DNA of 40,999 nucleotides, taken from a virus. A program made the position numbers and the translations under genes. The DNA is taken from the IMG/VR virus record IMGVR_UViG_3300046477_000152, positions 1 to 40,999 of that record. The stretch is one strand, 5' to 3'. The notes beneath the pieces are model-generated. The model worked only from the letters and a program-made list of their open reading frames with translations. It had not been told where the DNA came from and did not search any database. This document shows, piece after piece, positions 23,041 through 29,410 of the stretch; the stretch's first letter is position 1, and every line of letters begins with the position of its first letter.

Positions 23041-24275
23041 TCGTCACCTTCCGGATCGTCGCTGGCCGATCGCGCGGGATTGCCGGCGTACCAGACCAGG
23101 GATTTTCCTTTCGTCCCTTCGAAAAACACCTTTCCGTCCGCTTGCAGCTTTGCGCGCGCGTCGAGACGGACCTGGCGCCGCGTTTTTCCGGACGCTTCTT
23201 CCCAGGCGCCGGTCGTCAGTCCAGGGTTTCGCTTGATTACGTCCAGCATGATTTTCGCTTGTGCGTCCGTATCAAGGCCGCGTTTCTTTTCCAGTTCGAC
23301 CCGTTCGGCTTCCTCGACGGTCGCCGCGTCCAGTTCGTGAAACGTGGCGGACGGGAAGTCGCAGCTGCACGCGAACTGGAACGTCTCGCCGTAACCGAGA
23401 CGGTTTTTCGGCGCGCGTATCTCGATCTTCTTTTTCGGATCGCCGTCGACATGAAGGATCAGTTCCGACGCGTATTCGATCGCTGACGATTCGGCGCCGG
23501 CCGCAAGGTCGTCGACGCGTTTCGTTTTGTCGCGGCTGGAATAGGCGCCGCGGTTCACCTGGGAAACCAGCAGCGCGATCGCCTGGTACTTGTCGGCCAG
23601 TTCGCGCACGCGCCAGACGACGTCGCTGACCTGGATGCGGCGGCCTTCGGTCGACGACCTTTCGGACTTCACGACCTGGGCCGAGTCGATCAGCCAGACG
23701 CGCGGAAGTTCGGGCGGCGCGATGCGGTCGAAGTCTTCGGCGAGGAATTCGATCGTCGACGTCGCGGTTCGCGGCTGAAGGAAGCGAAAGAATTTCGTCG
23801 ATTCGGCCAGGGCGCGCGTCGCCGCTTTCGTCGCGACGTCGTCCGGCCGGCGCATGCGCGTCCGTTCCAGGCCCAGCTGCTGGCCGATCCTGATGCGCGC
23901 GCCGGTCAAACCTTCGTCTGCGAACAGACACGCGACGGCGCAATGCTTTCCTAACGCCCGCGCGATCTGCGTCGCGACAAGTGTTTTCCCGATTCCCGGT
24001 TTTCCCTGGATCGTGCAGATCGTCGCGCGTGGAAGGCCGCCGTCGGTGTAGCGATCGACCGTCGGGAATCCCGTTCCGTACTGTTCGCCCAGGGCCAGCG
24101 CGTGATCGAAAAGGTCGGAGAATTCCAGCCAGGCCGCAGCGGGCGTTTTCCCGCGTGCGCCCAGCTGTTCCTGTTCCTGCTGTTCCAGCTGGCGGACCGC
24201 GTCCTGATGCTTCAGCTTCAGGCGCCGGATTTCTTCCAGTTCGGGATCGACTGGTTCCGTAGGATCCGCCTTCAC
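23037..24275 (-). CDS. DnaB-family replicative helicase, ATPase domain only
   Basis: The protein has a RecA-type core with Walker A GKPGIGKT (91-98 from the chosen start) and Walker B VWLIDSAQ (193-200). The DnaB-typical ALLVSQVNRGA (235-245, compare S-Q-x-N-R in DnaB) and the acidic EYASELILHVDGD block follow. It hydrolyses ATP to unwind DNA at the fork. I start it at the GTG at 24275, which overlaps the upstream stop (GTGA), giving 412 aa. An ATG at 24338 would add 21 residues but overlap the 70-aa gene by 67 bases. A linker-like charged helix occupies 10-45. The helical N-terminal domain normally fused to this core is missing here and is encoded separately at 24481-24870. The C-terminus may carry a small helix-turn-helix-like extension (GLTTGAWEEASGKTRRQVR). 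Confidence 0.88.
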   Translation of the reverse strand: MKADPTEPVDPELEEIRRLKLKHQDAVRQLEQQEQEQLGARGKTPAAAWLEFSDLFDHALALGEQYGTGFPTVDRYTDGGLPRATICTIQGKPGIGKTLVATQIARALGKHCAVACLFADEGLTGARIRIGQQLGLERTRMRRPDDVATKAATRALAESTKFFRFLQPRTATSTIEFLAEDFDRIAPPELPRVWLIDSAQVVKSERSSTEGRRIQVSDVVWRVRELADKYQAIALLVSQVNRGAYSSRDKTKRVDDLAAGAESSAIEYASELILHVDGDPKKKIEIRAPKNRLGYGETFQFACSCDFPSATFHELDAATVEEAERVELEKKRGLDTDAQAKIMLDVIKRNPGLTTGAWEEASGKTRRQVRLDARAKLQADGKVFFEGTKGKSLVWYAGNPARSASDDPEGDE

Positions 24276-24484
24276 TTCGTCCGCCTGCGCTTTGAAACGT
24301 GCGCGGCGTACAGGTCGGCGATAACAGCTTCGAACCATCGGCGTCGGACGATGAAGACGCCGGCGAACGGTCCGTCGCCCCAGCCGCTGGTGTCGTGATA
24401 TTCCATCGGCGACCAGCCGCGGGCATGCGTCGGCTGGCGATTGCAGAAAGCGGCGCGCATCTGCGCGACCTGAAACGACGTCAT
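24272..24484 (-). CDS. 70-aa protein between the two helicase parts
   Basis: This 70-aa product is aromatic and basic (SPMEYHDTSGWGDGPFAGVF, then IVRRRWFEAVIADLY) and ends KRRRTK. Its ATG overlaps the stop of the DnaB N-domain gene and its stop overlaps the GTG of the helicase core, so the three are translationally linked. Function is unknown. A helicase partner or loader would fit the position, but no motif shows this. Confidence 0.55.
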   Translation of the reverse strand: MTSFQVAQMRAAFCNRQPTHARGWSPMEYHDTSGWGDGPFAGVFIVRRRWFEAVIADLYAAHVSKRRRTK

Positions 24485-24870
24485 AGTTTTTTCCGTTCGC
24501 GCGCGCGATGCGCTTCAGCGATCAGGCGTCCGTATACGTTCAGCTGCGAACAGTCGGTCGAGTCCAGCAGGCCGGCGACGTAAGCGGCGCCTCCGCATTC
24601 GACCAGAAGGTTCGCGCGACCCAGTTCGAAAATGACGCGCGTCAGGTCCGGACTTTCGTCGGCCGCGATGATCCGGCGGATAGCGCGCCAGACGATCCCA
24701 TGAGCCAGCGTGACGAACGCGCCGGGCGACAGTCCCGGGATTCCCTGTTCGGTCGGCGCCGTGCAGGCCGTCATACATCCGCCCAGGAATGCACGCTCCA
24801 GGTCGACCGTCGCCCGGTACAGGCCGGGCGCTTCGTCCCGGCCCGCTTCAGCGAAGCGATCAACGATCAT
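24481..24870 (-). CDS. Separate DnaB N-terminal domain protein
   Basis: This 129-aa protein matches the layout of the DnaB helicase N-terminal domain. DLERAFLGGCM lies near residue 23. A helix with AHGIVWRAIRRIIAADESPDL aligns with the family's H-x-x-I-x-x-A-I...D pattern. VIFELGRANLLVECGGAAYVAGL then corresponds to the L-x-x-x-G-x-L-x-x-V-G-G-x-x-Y-x-x-x-L signature, and the end LNVYGRLIAEAHRARERKKL resembles the final domain helix. In bacteria this domain assembles the hexamer collar and binds primase. Here it is encoded alone, two genes upstream of its ATPase core. Motif order makes the identification good; the functional pairing is inferred. Confidence 0.8.
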   Translation of the reverse strand: MIVDRFAEAGRDEAPGLYRATVDLERAFLGGCMTACTAPTEQGIPGLSPGAFVTLAHGIVWRAIRRIIAADESPDLTRVIFELGRANLLVECGGAAYVAGLLDSTDCSQLNVYGRLIAEAHRARERKKL

Positions 24871-25031
24871 GGTGCACTTCCCTCGACGCGCCCGGTCCCG
24901 TCGCACGCGGGACACTCCACCTGTACGGGGATCGGGCAATCGGGCGCGCACTTGACGCCGTCGCACTTTTGGGAGTGTTCGGACGCGACGATCCAGCCGT
25001 CGCCCCTGCATCTTTCGCATGTTTCCGTCAT
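24867..25031 (-). CDS. 54-aa DnaJ-type zinc-finger protein
   Basis: The ATG at 25031 overlaps the upstream stop and the stop overlaps the start of the DnaB N-domain gene (ATGA both times). The 54-aa protein has CERCRGDG near its start, CDGVKCAPDC in the middle and CPACDGTG near its end. The CxxCxGxG knuckles resemble the cysteine-rich domain of DnaJ. Such stand-alone mini-proteins are common in phages. Its coupling to the helicase genes makes a role in replisome assembly possible. Confidence 0.6.
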   Translation of the reverse strand: MTETCERCRGDGWIVASEHSQKCDGVKCAPDCPIPVQVECPACDGTGRVEGSAP

Positions 25032-25342
25032 GGTGTCCTCCCCGGCCCGCGGCCTTCGAACCGCGGTTCAGCCGCGTCGCGTTTCACTTCGGACGCGTCC
25101 TTACAGGTTGACCAATGCGAGACGTAGCGAAGCGGCTGGCCGAACAGATCGCCGGTCGCGTGCTGCTGCGGAATGATGGCCGGCCCGGCGTGCGTGTCTT
25201 CGATCGACCAGGGGCCGGACGCGACGGGCGCGCGGTCAAGCGGCGTGAACGATTCCATGTCCAGCGCCAGGACCCAGCGGATCGCGGCGCCGCAGCGTTT
25301 ACAGAACGAACTGTTCGGATCGGTCGGCGCGCGTTCGCTCAT
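25028..25342 (-). CDS. Small zinc-binding protein
   Basis: The internal ATG at 25342 overlaps the upstream stop (ATGA) and gives 104 aa. It has a CKRCGAAIRWVL knuckle near residue 14-25 and a late HWSTC near 76-80 that could complete the metal site. Between them are LDMESFTPLDRAPV and GPWSIED. Phage proteins with this C-x-x-C...H-x-x-x-C layout are common but uncharacterised. Confidence 0.52.
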   Translation of the reverse strand: MSERAPTDPNSSFCKRCGAAIRWVLALDMESFTPLDRAPVASGPWSIEDTHAGPAIIPQQHATGDLFGQPLRYVSHWSTCKDASEVKRDAAEPRFEGRGPGRTP

Positions 25343-25737
25343 GGCTTCACCTTCGCGCGGGCCTTCCAGCAGTCGCAGGGTTCGGGGTCGTCCATGTAGG
25401 TTTCCGGGTCGTAGTGGTCTACCGCGCACGGCTTGAGCGCGGTCCCGTGCGGAGCCTCCTCCAGCGCCTTCGTCAGCCGCTCCACCTCTACCGCCAGCGC
25501 GTCGGCCTTGATCCTGAAGTGTTCCTTCTGGTCGAGAATCATCAATCCGCGCCTGACGGCACCGTCGCGCTCTACCGTCAGCGAGTCGGCGCGGGCCTTG
25601 AAGCCATCGGACTCGTTACAAGCCGACATGAAGTTTTTCCTCAGTCGCTCCACCTCGGCGCGTAGCGCGGCGATCTCGTCACCCCGCTTCTTGTAGGCGG
25701 GTCCGCACTTCGCGCACAGCGGCGCGGAGACGTTCAT
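25339..25737 (-). CDS. Coiled-coil protein with terminal cysteine motifs
   Basis: The ATG at 25737 overlaps the upstream stop (ATGA), giving 132 aa; the longer frame is rejected. The N-terminus has CAKCGPAYKK. A long heptad-rich helix covers about residues 20-95 (EIAALRAEVERLRKNF, then ADALAVEVERLTKALE). The C-terminal part has a second cysteine group (EPCDCWKAR). Oligomerisation through the coil with metal binding at the ends is likely. Role unknown. Confidence 0.52.
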   Translation of the reverse strand: MNVSAPLCAKCGPAYKKRGDEIAALRAEVERLRKNFMSACNESDGFKARADSLTVERDGAVRRGLMILDQKEHFRIKADALAVEVERLTKALEEAPHGTALKPCAVDHYDPETYMDDPEPCDCWKARAKVKP

Positions 25738-26303
25738 CGCGTCACTTCCGCGCCGAAAAGTTCGCCGGCTTTCCATCCAGGCGCGGGCGCCGGGAAGCGC
25801 AGAAGGACGACGCCATCGGGACAGTCCGAAAAGCGATAGGCGGTCCCTTGCGAACCGTCGCCGTTATCGAACGTCTTCCCGCGGACCGTTCCGTCCTTCA
25901 GCGCACGGGAAAACGCGCGCATGTCGACGACGGTCCATTCCAGAAGGTCAGGCGGCCGGTCCGGATCGACCCAGCCGTAGAACATCAGGTCCGCTCCGTC
26001 GCCGCGGCGAATCTTGTGCAGTTCCGTTTCGCCGCCATACTTCACGGCGCTTCGGATCGTGAATTCGTGGCCGAACGAACAGCGCAAGCCGGCGCCGGCG
26101 GTCCCGAAGCCGCGCAGGCGAAGCGCGACGCCGCGGTCCGGCGTTCCCAGGACGACCAGGTCGGTATATCCGCCGCGGTCCTCGTCGGCCGTCGCGTAGC
26201 GGATCGTCGCCAGCTGGCCGACCACCTGGCGCAGCGCCGCGGCGACGCCCGGGAAGTAAGGGATCGTTTTTTCCAGCTGCGGCCGGTACGCGTACGGCTT
26301 CAC
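25734..26303 (-). CDS. Conserved-looking phage protein of unknown function
   Basis: The GTG at 26303 overlaps the upstream stop (GTGA), giving 189 aa. The order DRGGYTDLVVLG, VALRLRG, HEFTIRSAVKYGGETELHKI and ADLMFYGWVD recalls an uncharacterised group of prophage proteins, with acidic and basic residues spaced in a way that could suggest a nuclease-like core. No catalytic set can be confirmed. The tight neighbourhood of small early genes gives no further clue. Confidence 0.5.
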   Translation of the reverse strand: MKPYAYRPQLEKTIPYFPGVAAALRQVVGQLATIRYATADEDRGGYTDLVVLGTPDRGVALRLRGFGTAGAGLRCSFGHEFTIRSAVKYGGETELHKIRRGDGADLMFYGWVDPDRPPDLLEWTVVDMRAFSRALKDGTVRGKTFDNGDGSQGTAYRFSDCPDGVVLLRFPAPAPGWKAGELFGAEVTR

Positions 26304-26500
26304 GGCTTCGCCCCTTTCCGATGCGGGCGCCGTCGCGCCTTCTCGCGCGCCAGCTGTTCGCGCAGCGTCACGACTTCAGCCATCGCCGCGCGCCGTTCGA
26401 TCAGCGCCGCCGTCAGTTCGGCTTCCAGCTGCTGGATGCGCGTGTTCCGTCCGTCGGGATAGGCGCGGGACCAGGACGCCAGTTCGATTCCTTCGCGCAT
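26300..26500 (-). CDS. Small coiled-coil basic protein
   Basis: This 66-aa protein has a strong helical coil (IQQLEAELTAALIERRAAMA, then VVTLREQLAREKA) and a basic end (RRRPHRKGAKP). Nucleic-acid binding through the tail is possible. No family is recognised. It starts 4 bases after the preceding stop. Confidence 0.5.
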   Translation of the reverse strand: MREGIELASWSRAYPDGRNTRIQQLEAELTAALIERRAAMAEVVTLREQLAREKARRRPHRKGAKP

Positions 26501-26504
26501 CGCG

Positions 26505-26771
26505 TCACCTGATGCGGCGCAGGCCGATCAGGGCCAGCGCGAAGACGACGGCGATGGTCGCCCAGGTGGACAGCGCCGGGACGGGCGTCGCGGTCCCGCT
26601 CGTCACGTTCGGCGGGGTTCCAGGGTCGCCGGCCAGGAAGCAAATCGTCGTCGTCGGCGACGTTTGCAGCGGGACGTAATGCCAGGTCGGGCCGGGCGGC
26701 GGACAGGCGCAGGGGTTCGTCGTGACGCATGGCGTCGAGACGTTCGGGACAGACGTCAGATAAGCGGGCAT
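26505..26771 (-). CDS. Protein with IPTL-CTERM-like C-terminal sorting signal
   Basis: The ATG at 26771 follows a clear GGAGGACTTC ribosome site and gives 88 aa. The C-terminus is VPALSTW, then a hydrophobic helix (IAVVFALALIGL), then RRIR. This three-part layout matches the IPTL-CTERM / PEP-CTERM type of sorting tail, in which a short P-containing motif precedes a membrane helix and an Arg cluster and is processed by an exosortase or archaeosortase-like enzyme. The rest is Pro/Thr/Cys rich (PCVTTNPCACPPPGP). No N-terminal signal peptide is evident, so export is unproven and a simple tail-anchored protein is the alternative. Confidence 0.58.
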   Translation of the reverse strand: MPAYLTSVPNVSTPCVTTNPCACPPPGPTWHYVPLQTSPTTTICFLAGDPGTPPNVTSGTATPVPALSTWATIAVVFALALIGLRRIR

Positions 26772-26791
26772 GAAGTCCTCCGAAAAAGTGT

Positions 26792-27232
26792 TTACGGGAC
26801 GGCTTGAATAATGATCGTCACGCCCGGGGCGTTGTTCACGACGAACTGGTCCGTCGCCCAGGGATCGCGCAGACAGTTCGGCGACGGCGGCGTGCATTGC
26901 GTCCTGATGCGGACGCGAAAGCCGGTCGACTGAATGACGACGACCGGCCCCAGGCCGGGCGGGAACGTCGGCGTCGGTGTCGGAGTCGGCGGCCCGCCGG
27001 GCGTCGGCGGGAGTGTCGGCGGAAACGGTGTCGGCGTGAACGTCGCCGTCGGCGTCGGGCCGGACGTCGTCGGCGATGGCGTGACGGTCGGTGTCGGACT
27101 GGGCGTCGGCTTGAAGGTCGGCGTCGGCGTGACCGGAAGCGGCGTCGCCGACTTCGTCGGTGTCGGAAATGGCGTATAGGCCCGCGCCCGCCCTGCGGCG
27201 AGGATCAGCAGGGCGAGCGCGAACCGACGCAT
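26792..27232 (-). CDS. Exported Pro/Thr-rich protein
   Basis: This 146-aa protein has a signal peptide (MRRFALALLILAAGRARA, residues 1-18) and then about 75 residues of TP/PT-type low complexity, as in stalk or wall-spanning linkers. A compact C-terminal domain of about 50 residues follows, with VVVIQSTGFRVRIRTQ, two cysteines in TQCTPPSPNC, and VTIIIQAVP. The layout is a secreted or surface-tethered domain on a stalk. It is next to the sorting-tail protein, so both may act at the host envelope. I know no family. The TP-rich stretch could be expanded or slippage-prone. Confidence 0.58.
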   Translation of the reverse strand: MRRFALALLILAAGRARAYTPFPTPTKSATPLPVTPTPTFKPTPSPTPTVTPSPTTSGPTPTATFTPTPFPPTLPPTPGGPPTPTPTPTFPPGLGPVVVIQSTGFRVRIRTQCTPPSPNCLRDPWATDQFVVNNAPGVTIIIQAVP

Positions 27233-27236
27233 CAGC

Positions 27237-27755
27237 TTACCGTCCGGACGGTCCGGGAATTCCGGGCGTCGCGATCAGGTAAATCGCCGCGTCCGTGAAC
27301 GACATTCCCATCGGCTGCGCGTAGATGGTGACGCCGCCCGTCATGGCGCTTCCCTGCGTCGCGCCGCCCAGGATCAGTTCGACCGCCGTGTCCGGATCGA
27401 AGTTCCCGGCGTTCCCCATCGCGGCGTTCGCTTCCTGCGGCGTCGACGCGTTGAAGACGCCGTCGGCGTACTTCAGCGCCTGGTCCCAGTCCTGCGTCGC
27501 GACGCCGCGCGTCAGGTTCGCGCGGAAGCCGTGCGCCAGGTAGCGCTTCAGGGCGTCGACGTCCGTCAGGTCGTTCAGCGGGACCGTCGGGACGGGCGAC
27601 GAAGTGTCCCTGTACCAGACCACGGGTTCGGTCGGCGGGACCGGATCGCCGATGCCCGGGCCGGGAAGGACGCCGGCCTGCGGGCCGCGTCCAGACTCTT
27701 CCTTGACGACGGTGACGAACGCTTCCAGCGCGTCCAGGAATCTTTGCGAAAACAT
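27237..27755 (-). CDS. Hypothetical protein
   Basis: This 172-aa protein starts after a GGGGACACC ribosome site. It has an N-terminal helix (FLDALEAFVTVVKEES), a Pro-rich segment, a helical middle (DVDALKRYLAHGFRANL) and a Gly/Ala-rich end. No motif is recognised. It stands between the DUF1064 nuclease and the exported protein genes, with short gaps and not overlaps on both sides, so it may start a sub-operon. Confidence 0.48.
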   Translation of the reverse strand: MFSQRFLDALEAFVTVVKEESGRGPQAGVLPGPGIGDPVPPTEPVVWYRDTSSPVPTVPLNDLTDVDALKRYLAHGFRANLTRGVATQDWDQALKYADGVFNASTPQEANAAMGNAGNFDPDTAVELILGGATQGSAMTGGVTIYAQPMGMSFTDAAIYLIATPGIPGPSGR

Positions 27756-27796
27756 GGTGTCCCCTTTCGCTTGTTCGTGCGCCCTGCTGCGCGTGG

Positions 27797-28207
27797 TCAG
27801 TCGGATTTCTTTCGCGCGCGTGTTTCGAGAATCTCAACGCCCAGGACCGCGCGCATCAGCTTCTTCTTCAGCCGGTACATTTCGGTCCGCATCCCCTTCG
27901 CGTCCTCGACGATCGTCTGCCAGGACGCGCCGGACGCGAACGGGACTTCCCGTTCGTATACGAAATCGGCGACGTAGGTGCAGACCGGAAAATCGTTGAC
28001 CGTGATCGCGAACGGTCGCTGACGAATCAGGCGCCGGATCGTCCCGGCCTTTTCTTCCAGGCGCAGCTGCGACCAGCGCGCCGCTTCCCATTTCGAATCG
28101 AACGTGATCCCGTCGACCGTCACCTTCACGTTCCGGAATTTCGTCCGGGCGACTTCGCGACGGTACAGGCCCGCGGCTGCGGCTTCGGCGACGTCCTTCA
28201 GGCTCAC
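27797..28207 (-). CDS. DUF1064-family PD-(D/E)XK nuclease
   Basis: The GTG at 28207 overlaps the upstream stop (GTGA) and gives 136 aa. The sequence fits DUF1064: VDGITFDSKWEAARW (31-45), a later TYVADFVYE with an acidic residue (D81), then VEDAKGMRTEMYRLKKKLM (100-118) with the E/D-x-K pair (E101 or D102, K104) of PD-(D/E)XK nucleases. Such small phage nucleases are thought to process DNA junctions or recombination intermediates. The active-site residues are present. Substrate is unknown. Confidence 0.78.
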   Translation of the reverse strand: MSLKDVAEAAAAGLYRREVARTKFRNVKVTVDGITFDSKWEAARWSQLRLEEKAGTIRRLIRQRPFAITVNDFPVCTYVADFVYEREVPFASGASWQTIVEDAKGMRTEMYRLKKKLMRAVLGVEILETRARKKSD

Positions 28208-28497
28208 AAAAGCCTCATTGCCGACGGCTTCGCCCATTCGACGGCGACATGCCAGACGTAAGGTCCGTCGATCACGGCGCCGATCCCGTGAAAGCCTTCC
28301 GGCCATTCCCGGCCGGTCCCGACGACGGCGAACCGGACCGTTTCCAGCGGCGCTTCGGTGTCGACCATCGCCCATACGAACAGGCCGGCGCCCTGAAGTC
28401 CGACGAAGTACGGATGGGCGCCCCGTGGCATCTTGACGTCGACGAAAGGCCCTTCCGAATCCTTCGCTTCTAGCGAGAATTTCCAAATCGCTTTCAT
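28204..28497 (-). CDS. DUF7352-like protein
   Basis: This 97-aa protein begins MKAIWKFSLEAKDSEG and continues with a MPRGAHPYFVGLQGAGLFVW segment and RFAVVGTGREWP. This pattern matches a small phage/bacterial family of unknown function (M-K-x-I-W-K-Y..., M-P-x-G-A, F-x-x-x-G-T-G), recently named DUF7352. It is a compact mixed alpha/beta protein. It overlaps both neighbours by 4 bases. Confidence 0.68.
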   Translation of the reverse strand: MKAIWKFSLEAKDSEGPFVDVKMPRGAHPYFVGLQGAGLFVWAMVDTEAPLETVRFAVVGTGREWPEGFHGIGAVIDGPYVWHVAVEWAKPSAMRLL

Positions 28498-28730
28498 TGC
28501 GCCTCCGCGCCCGTCAGATCGGTTCGGGATTCCCCGACGATGTTAGTCCAGCCAGACGACGCAATGGCCGCTAAGACGACCAGGGCGAGCGCCAGGGCCA
28601 GGGAAAGGACGCCGGCCCAGGACAGGCCCGGACCGGCGTCGGAAGCGGATGGCCGCGGGCAAGCGGCGCCCTGGACGGGCGTCGATCGGCGCCCGTCCGA
28701 AGACGTCGACGACACGCGGCGGGTAGGCAT
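28494..28730 (-). CDS. Small single-helix membrane protein
   Basis: The ATG at 28730 shares a base with the upstream stop (TGATG), giving 78 aa. The N-terminal half is polar and disordered-looking. One hydrophobic helix (LSWAGVLSLALALALVVLAA) lies near residues 36-55, with a short polar C-terminus. It is one of several one-helix proteins in the early block. Role unknown. Confidence 0.48.
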   Translation of the reverse strand: MPTRRVSSTSSDGRRSTPVQGAACPRPSASDAGPGLSWAGVLSLALALALVVLAAIASSGWTNIVGESRTDLTGAEAQ

Positions 28731-29137
28731 CAGAAGGTCCCCGAATCGCCGCCGCCGCCGGAGTCGCCGCCGCCGCCCGTGAAGTCGGACGACGGCGACG
28801 GGTCGGGCGAAGACGGCTGGTCGAGCGGCGCCAGAACGGTCGCGACCTCGCCGTCCGACAGCGGGACGCGGCGTTCCGTCGGCGCCGGGAAGTTGAATTC
28901 CAGGACGCCCGTTTCGGGATTGACGACGGTCGCCGGCCGGGCCGGCGTCAGGTCGATCGGCCGGACGCGACCGGACGCGACCAGGTCGCCCAGGTCGTCG
29001 ACGACGCCCTGGACGATGCGGCCGGCCAGCCATTCGGCCGTCCCGGGCGCCGTGCCGGCGAAGCGCAGCAGGGCGACGCGCGCCAGTTCGCGCGCCGCCG
29101 TGACCAGCACCGGATCGTTCTGGCCGTAGGTCAGCAT
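28730..29137 (-). CDS. Hypothetical protein with Gly/Ser-rich tail
   Basis: This 135-aa protein has a helical N-terminal half (ELARVALLRFAGTAPG, then LAGRIVQGVVDDLGDLVAS), a beta-prone middle and an acidic Ser/Pro-rich stretch, and it ends in a flexible Gly/Ser/Asp tail (GGGGDSGGGGDSGTF). A terminal aromatic after an acidic disordered tail is also seen in single-strand DNA-binding proteins, where it recruits partners. The core does not look like a recognised OB-fold, so this is only a loose analogy. Confidence 0.45.
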   Translation of the reverse strand: MLTYGQNDPVLVTAARELARVALLRFAGTAPGTAEWLAGRIVQGVVDDLGDLVASGRVRPIDLTPARPATVVNPETGVLEFNFPAPTERRVPLSDGEVATVLAPLDQPSSPDPSPSSDFTGGGGDSGGGGDSGTF

Positions 29138-29379
29138 CAGCCGGCCTTCGCCGCCGCGACCGGACGCGGCGCCTTTTCCTTTTTCGCCTTCGGCGTGCCG
29201 GCCTTCCGCGGCCGGCCGATCAGCGCGCGGATTTCCTTCGCTTCCGCCTTCAGCCGGGCGTTCGTTTCCTTTTTCTCGACGGCGATCGCCGCGAGCCTGT
29301 CGACCAGGGCGCCTTTCGCGGCTTCGGCTGCGTCCTTCGCGGCCTTGAACGTGTCGAATGCGGTCGTTTCGTCTGCCAT
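29137..29379 (-). CDS. Small helical protein with basic tail
   Basis: This 80-aa protein has a long helix (TFKAAKDAAEAAKGALVDRL, then VEKKETNARLKAEAKEIRAL) and a Lys/Arg/Pro-rich C-terminus with GRPRKAG and PKAKKEKAPRP, an AT-hook-like basic region. DNA binding is plausible, perhaps as a histone-like or nucleoid protein. The strong CCGGAGGAAAC site before the ATG suggests efficient expression. Family not recognised. Confidence 0.5.
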   Translation of the reverse strand: MADETTAFDTFKAAKDAAEAAKGALVDRLAAIAVEKKETNARLKAEAKEIRALIGRPRKAGTPKAKKEKAPRPVAAAKAG

Positions 29380-29410
29380 GTTTCCTCCGGATGTTCGTGG
29401 CGTTGATCGG

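Noticed and set aside
22361-23236. Plus-strand frame of 291 codons across the intergenic region
   Set aside because: It lies over the palindromes and continues antisense through the 96-aa and helicase genes. It has an Arg/Pro-rich composition typical of shadow frames.
26934-27179. Plus-strand Gly/Val-rich frame resembling a PE-PGRS or silk-like protein
   Set aside because: It is the antisense of the Pro/Thr repeat in the exported protein gene at 26792-27232. The minus-strand frame has the signal peptide and domain.
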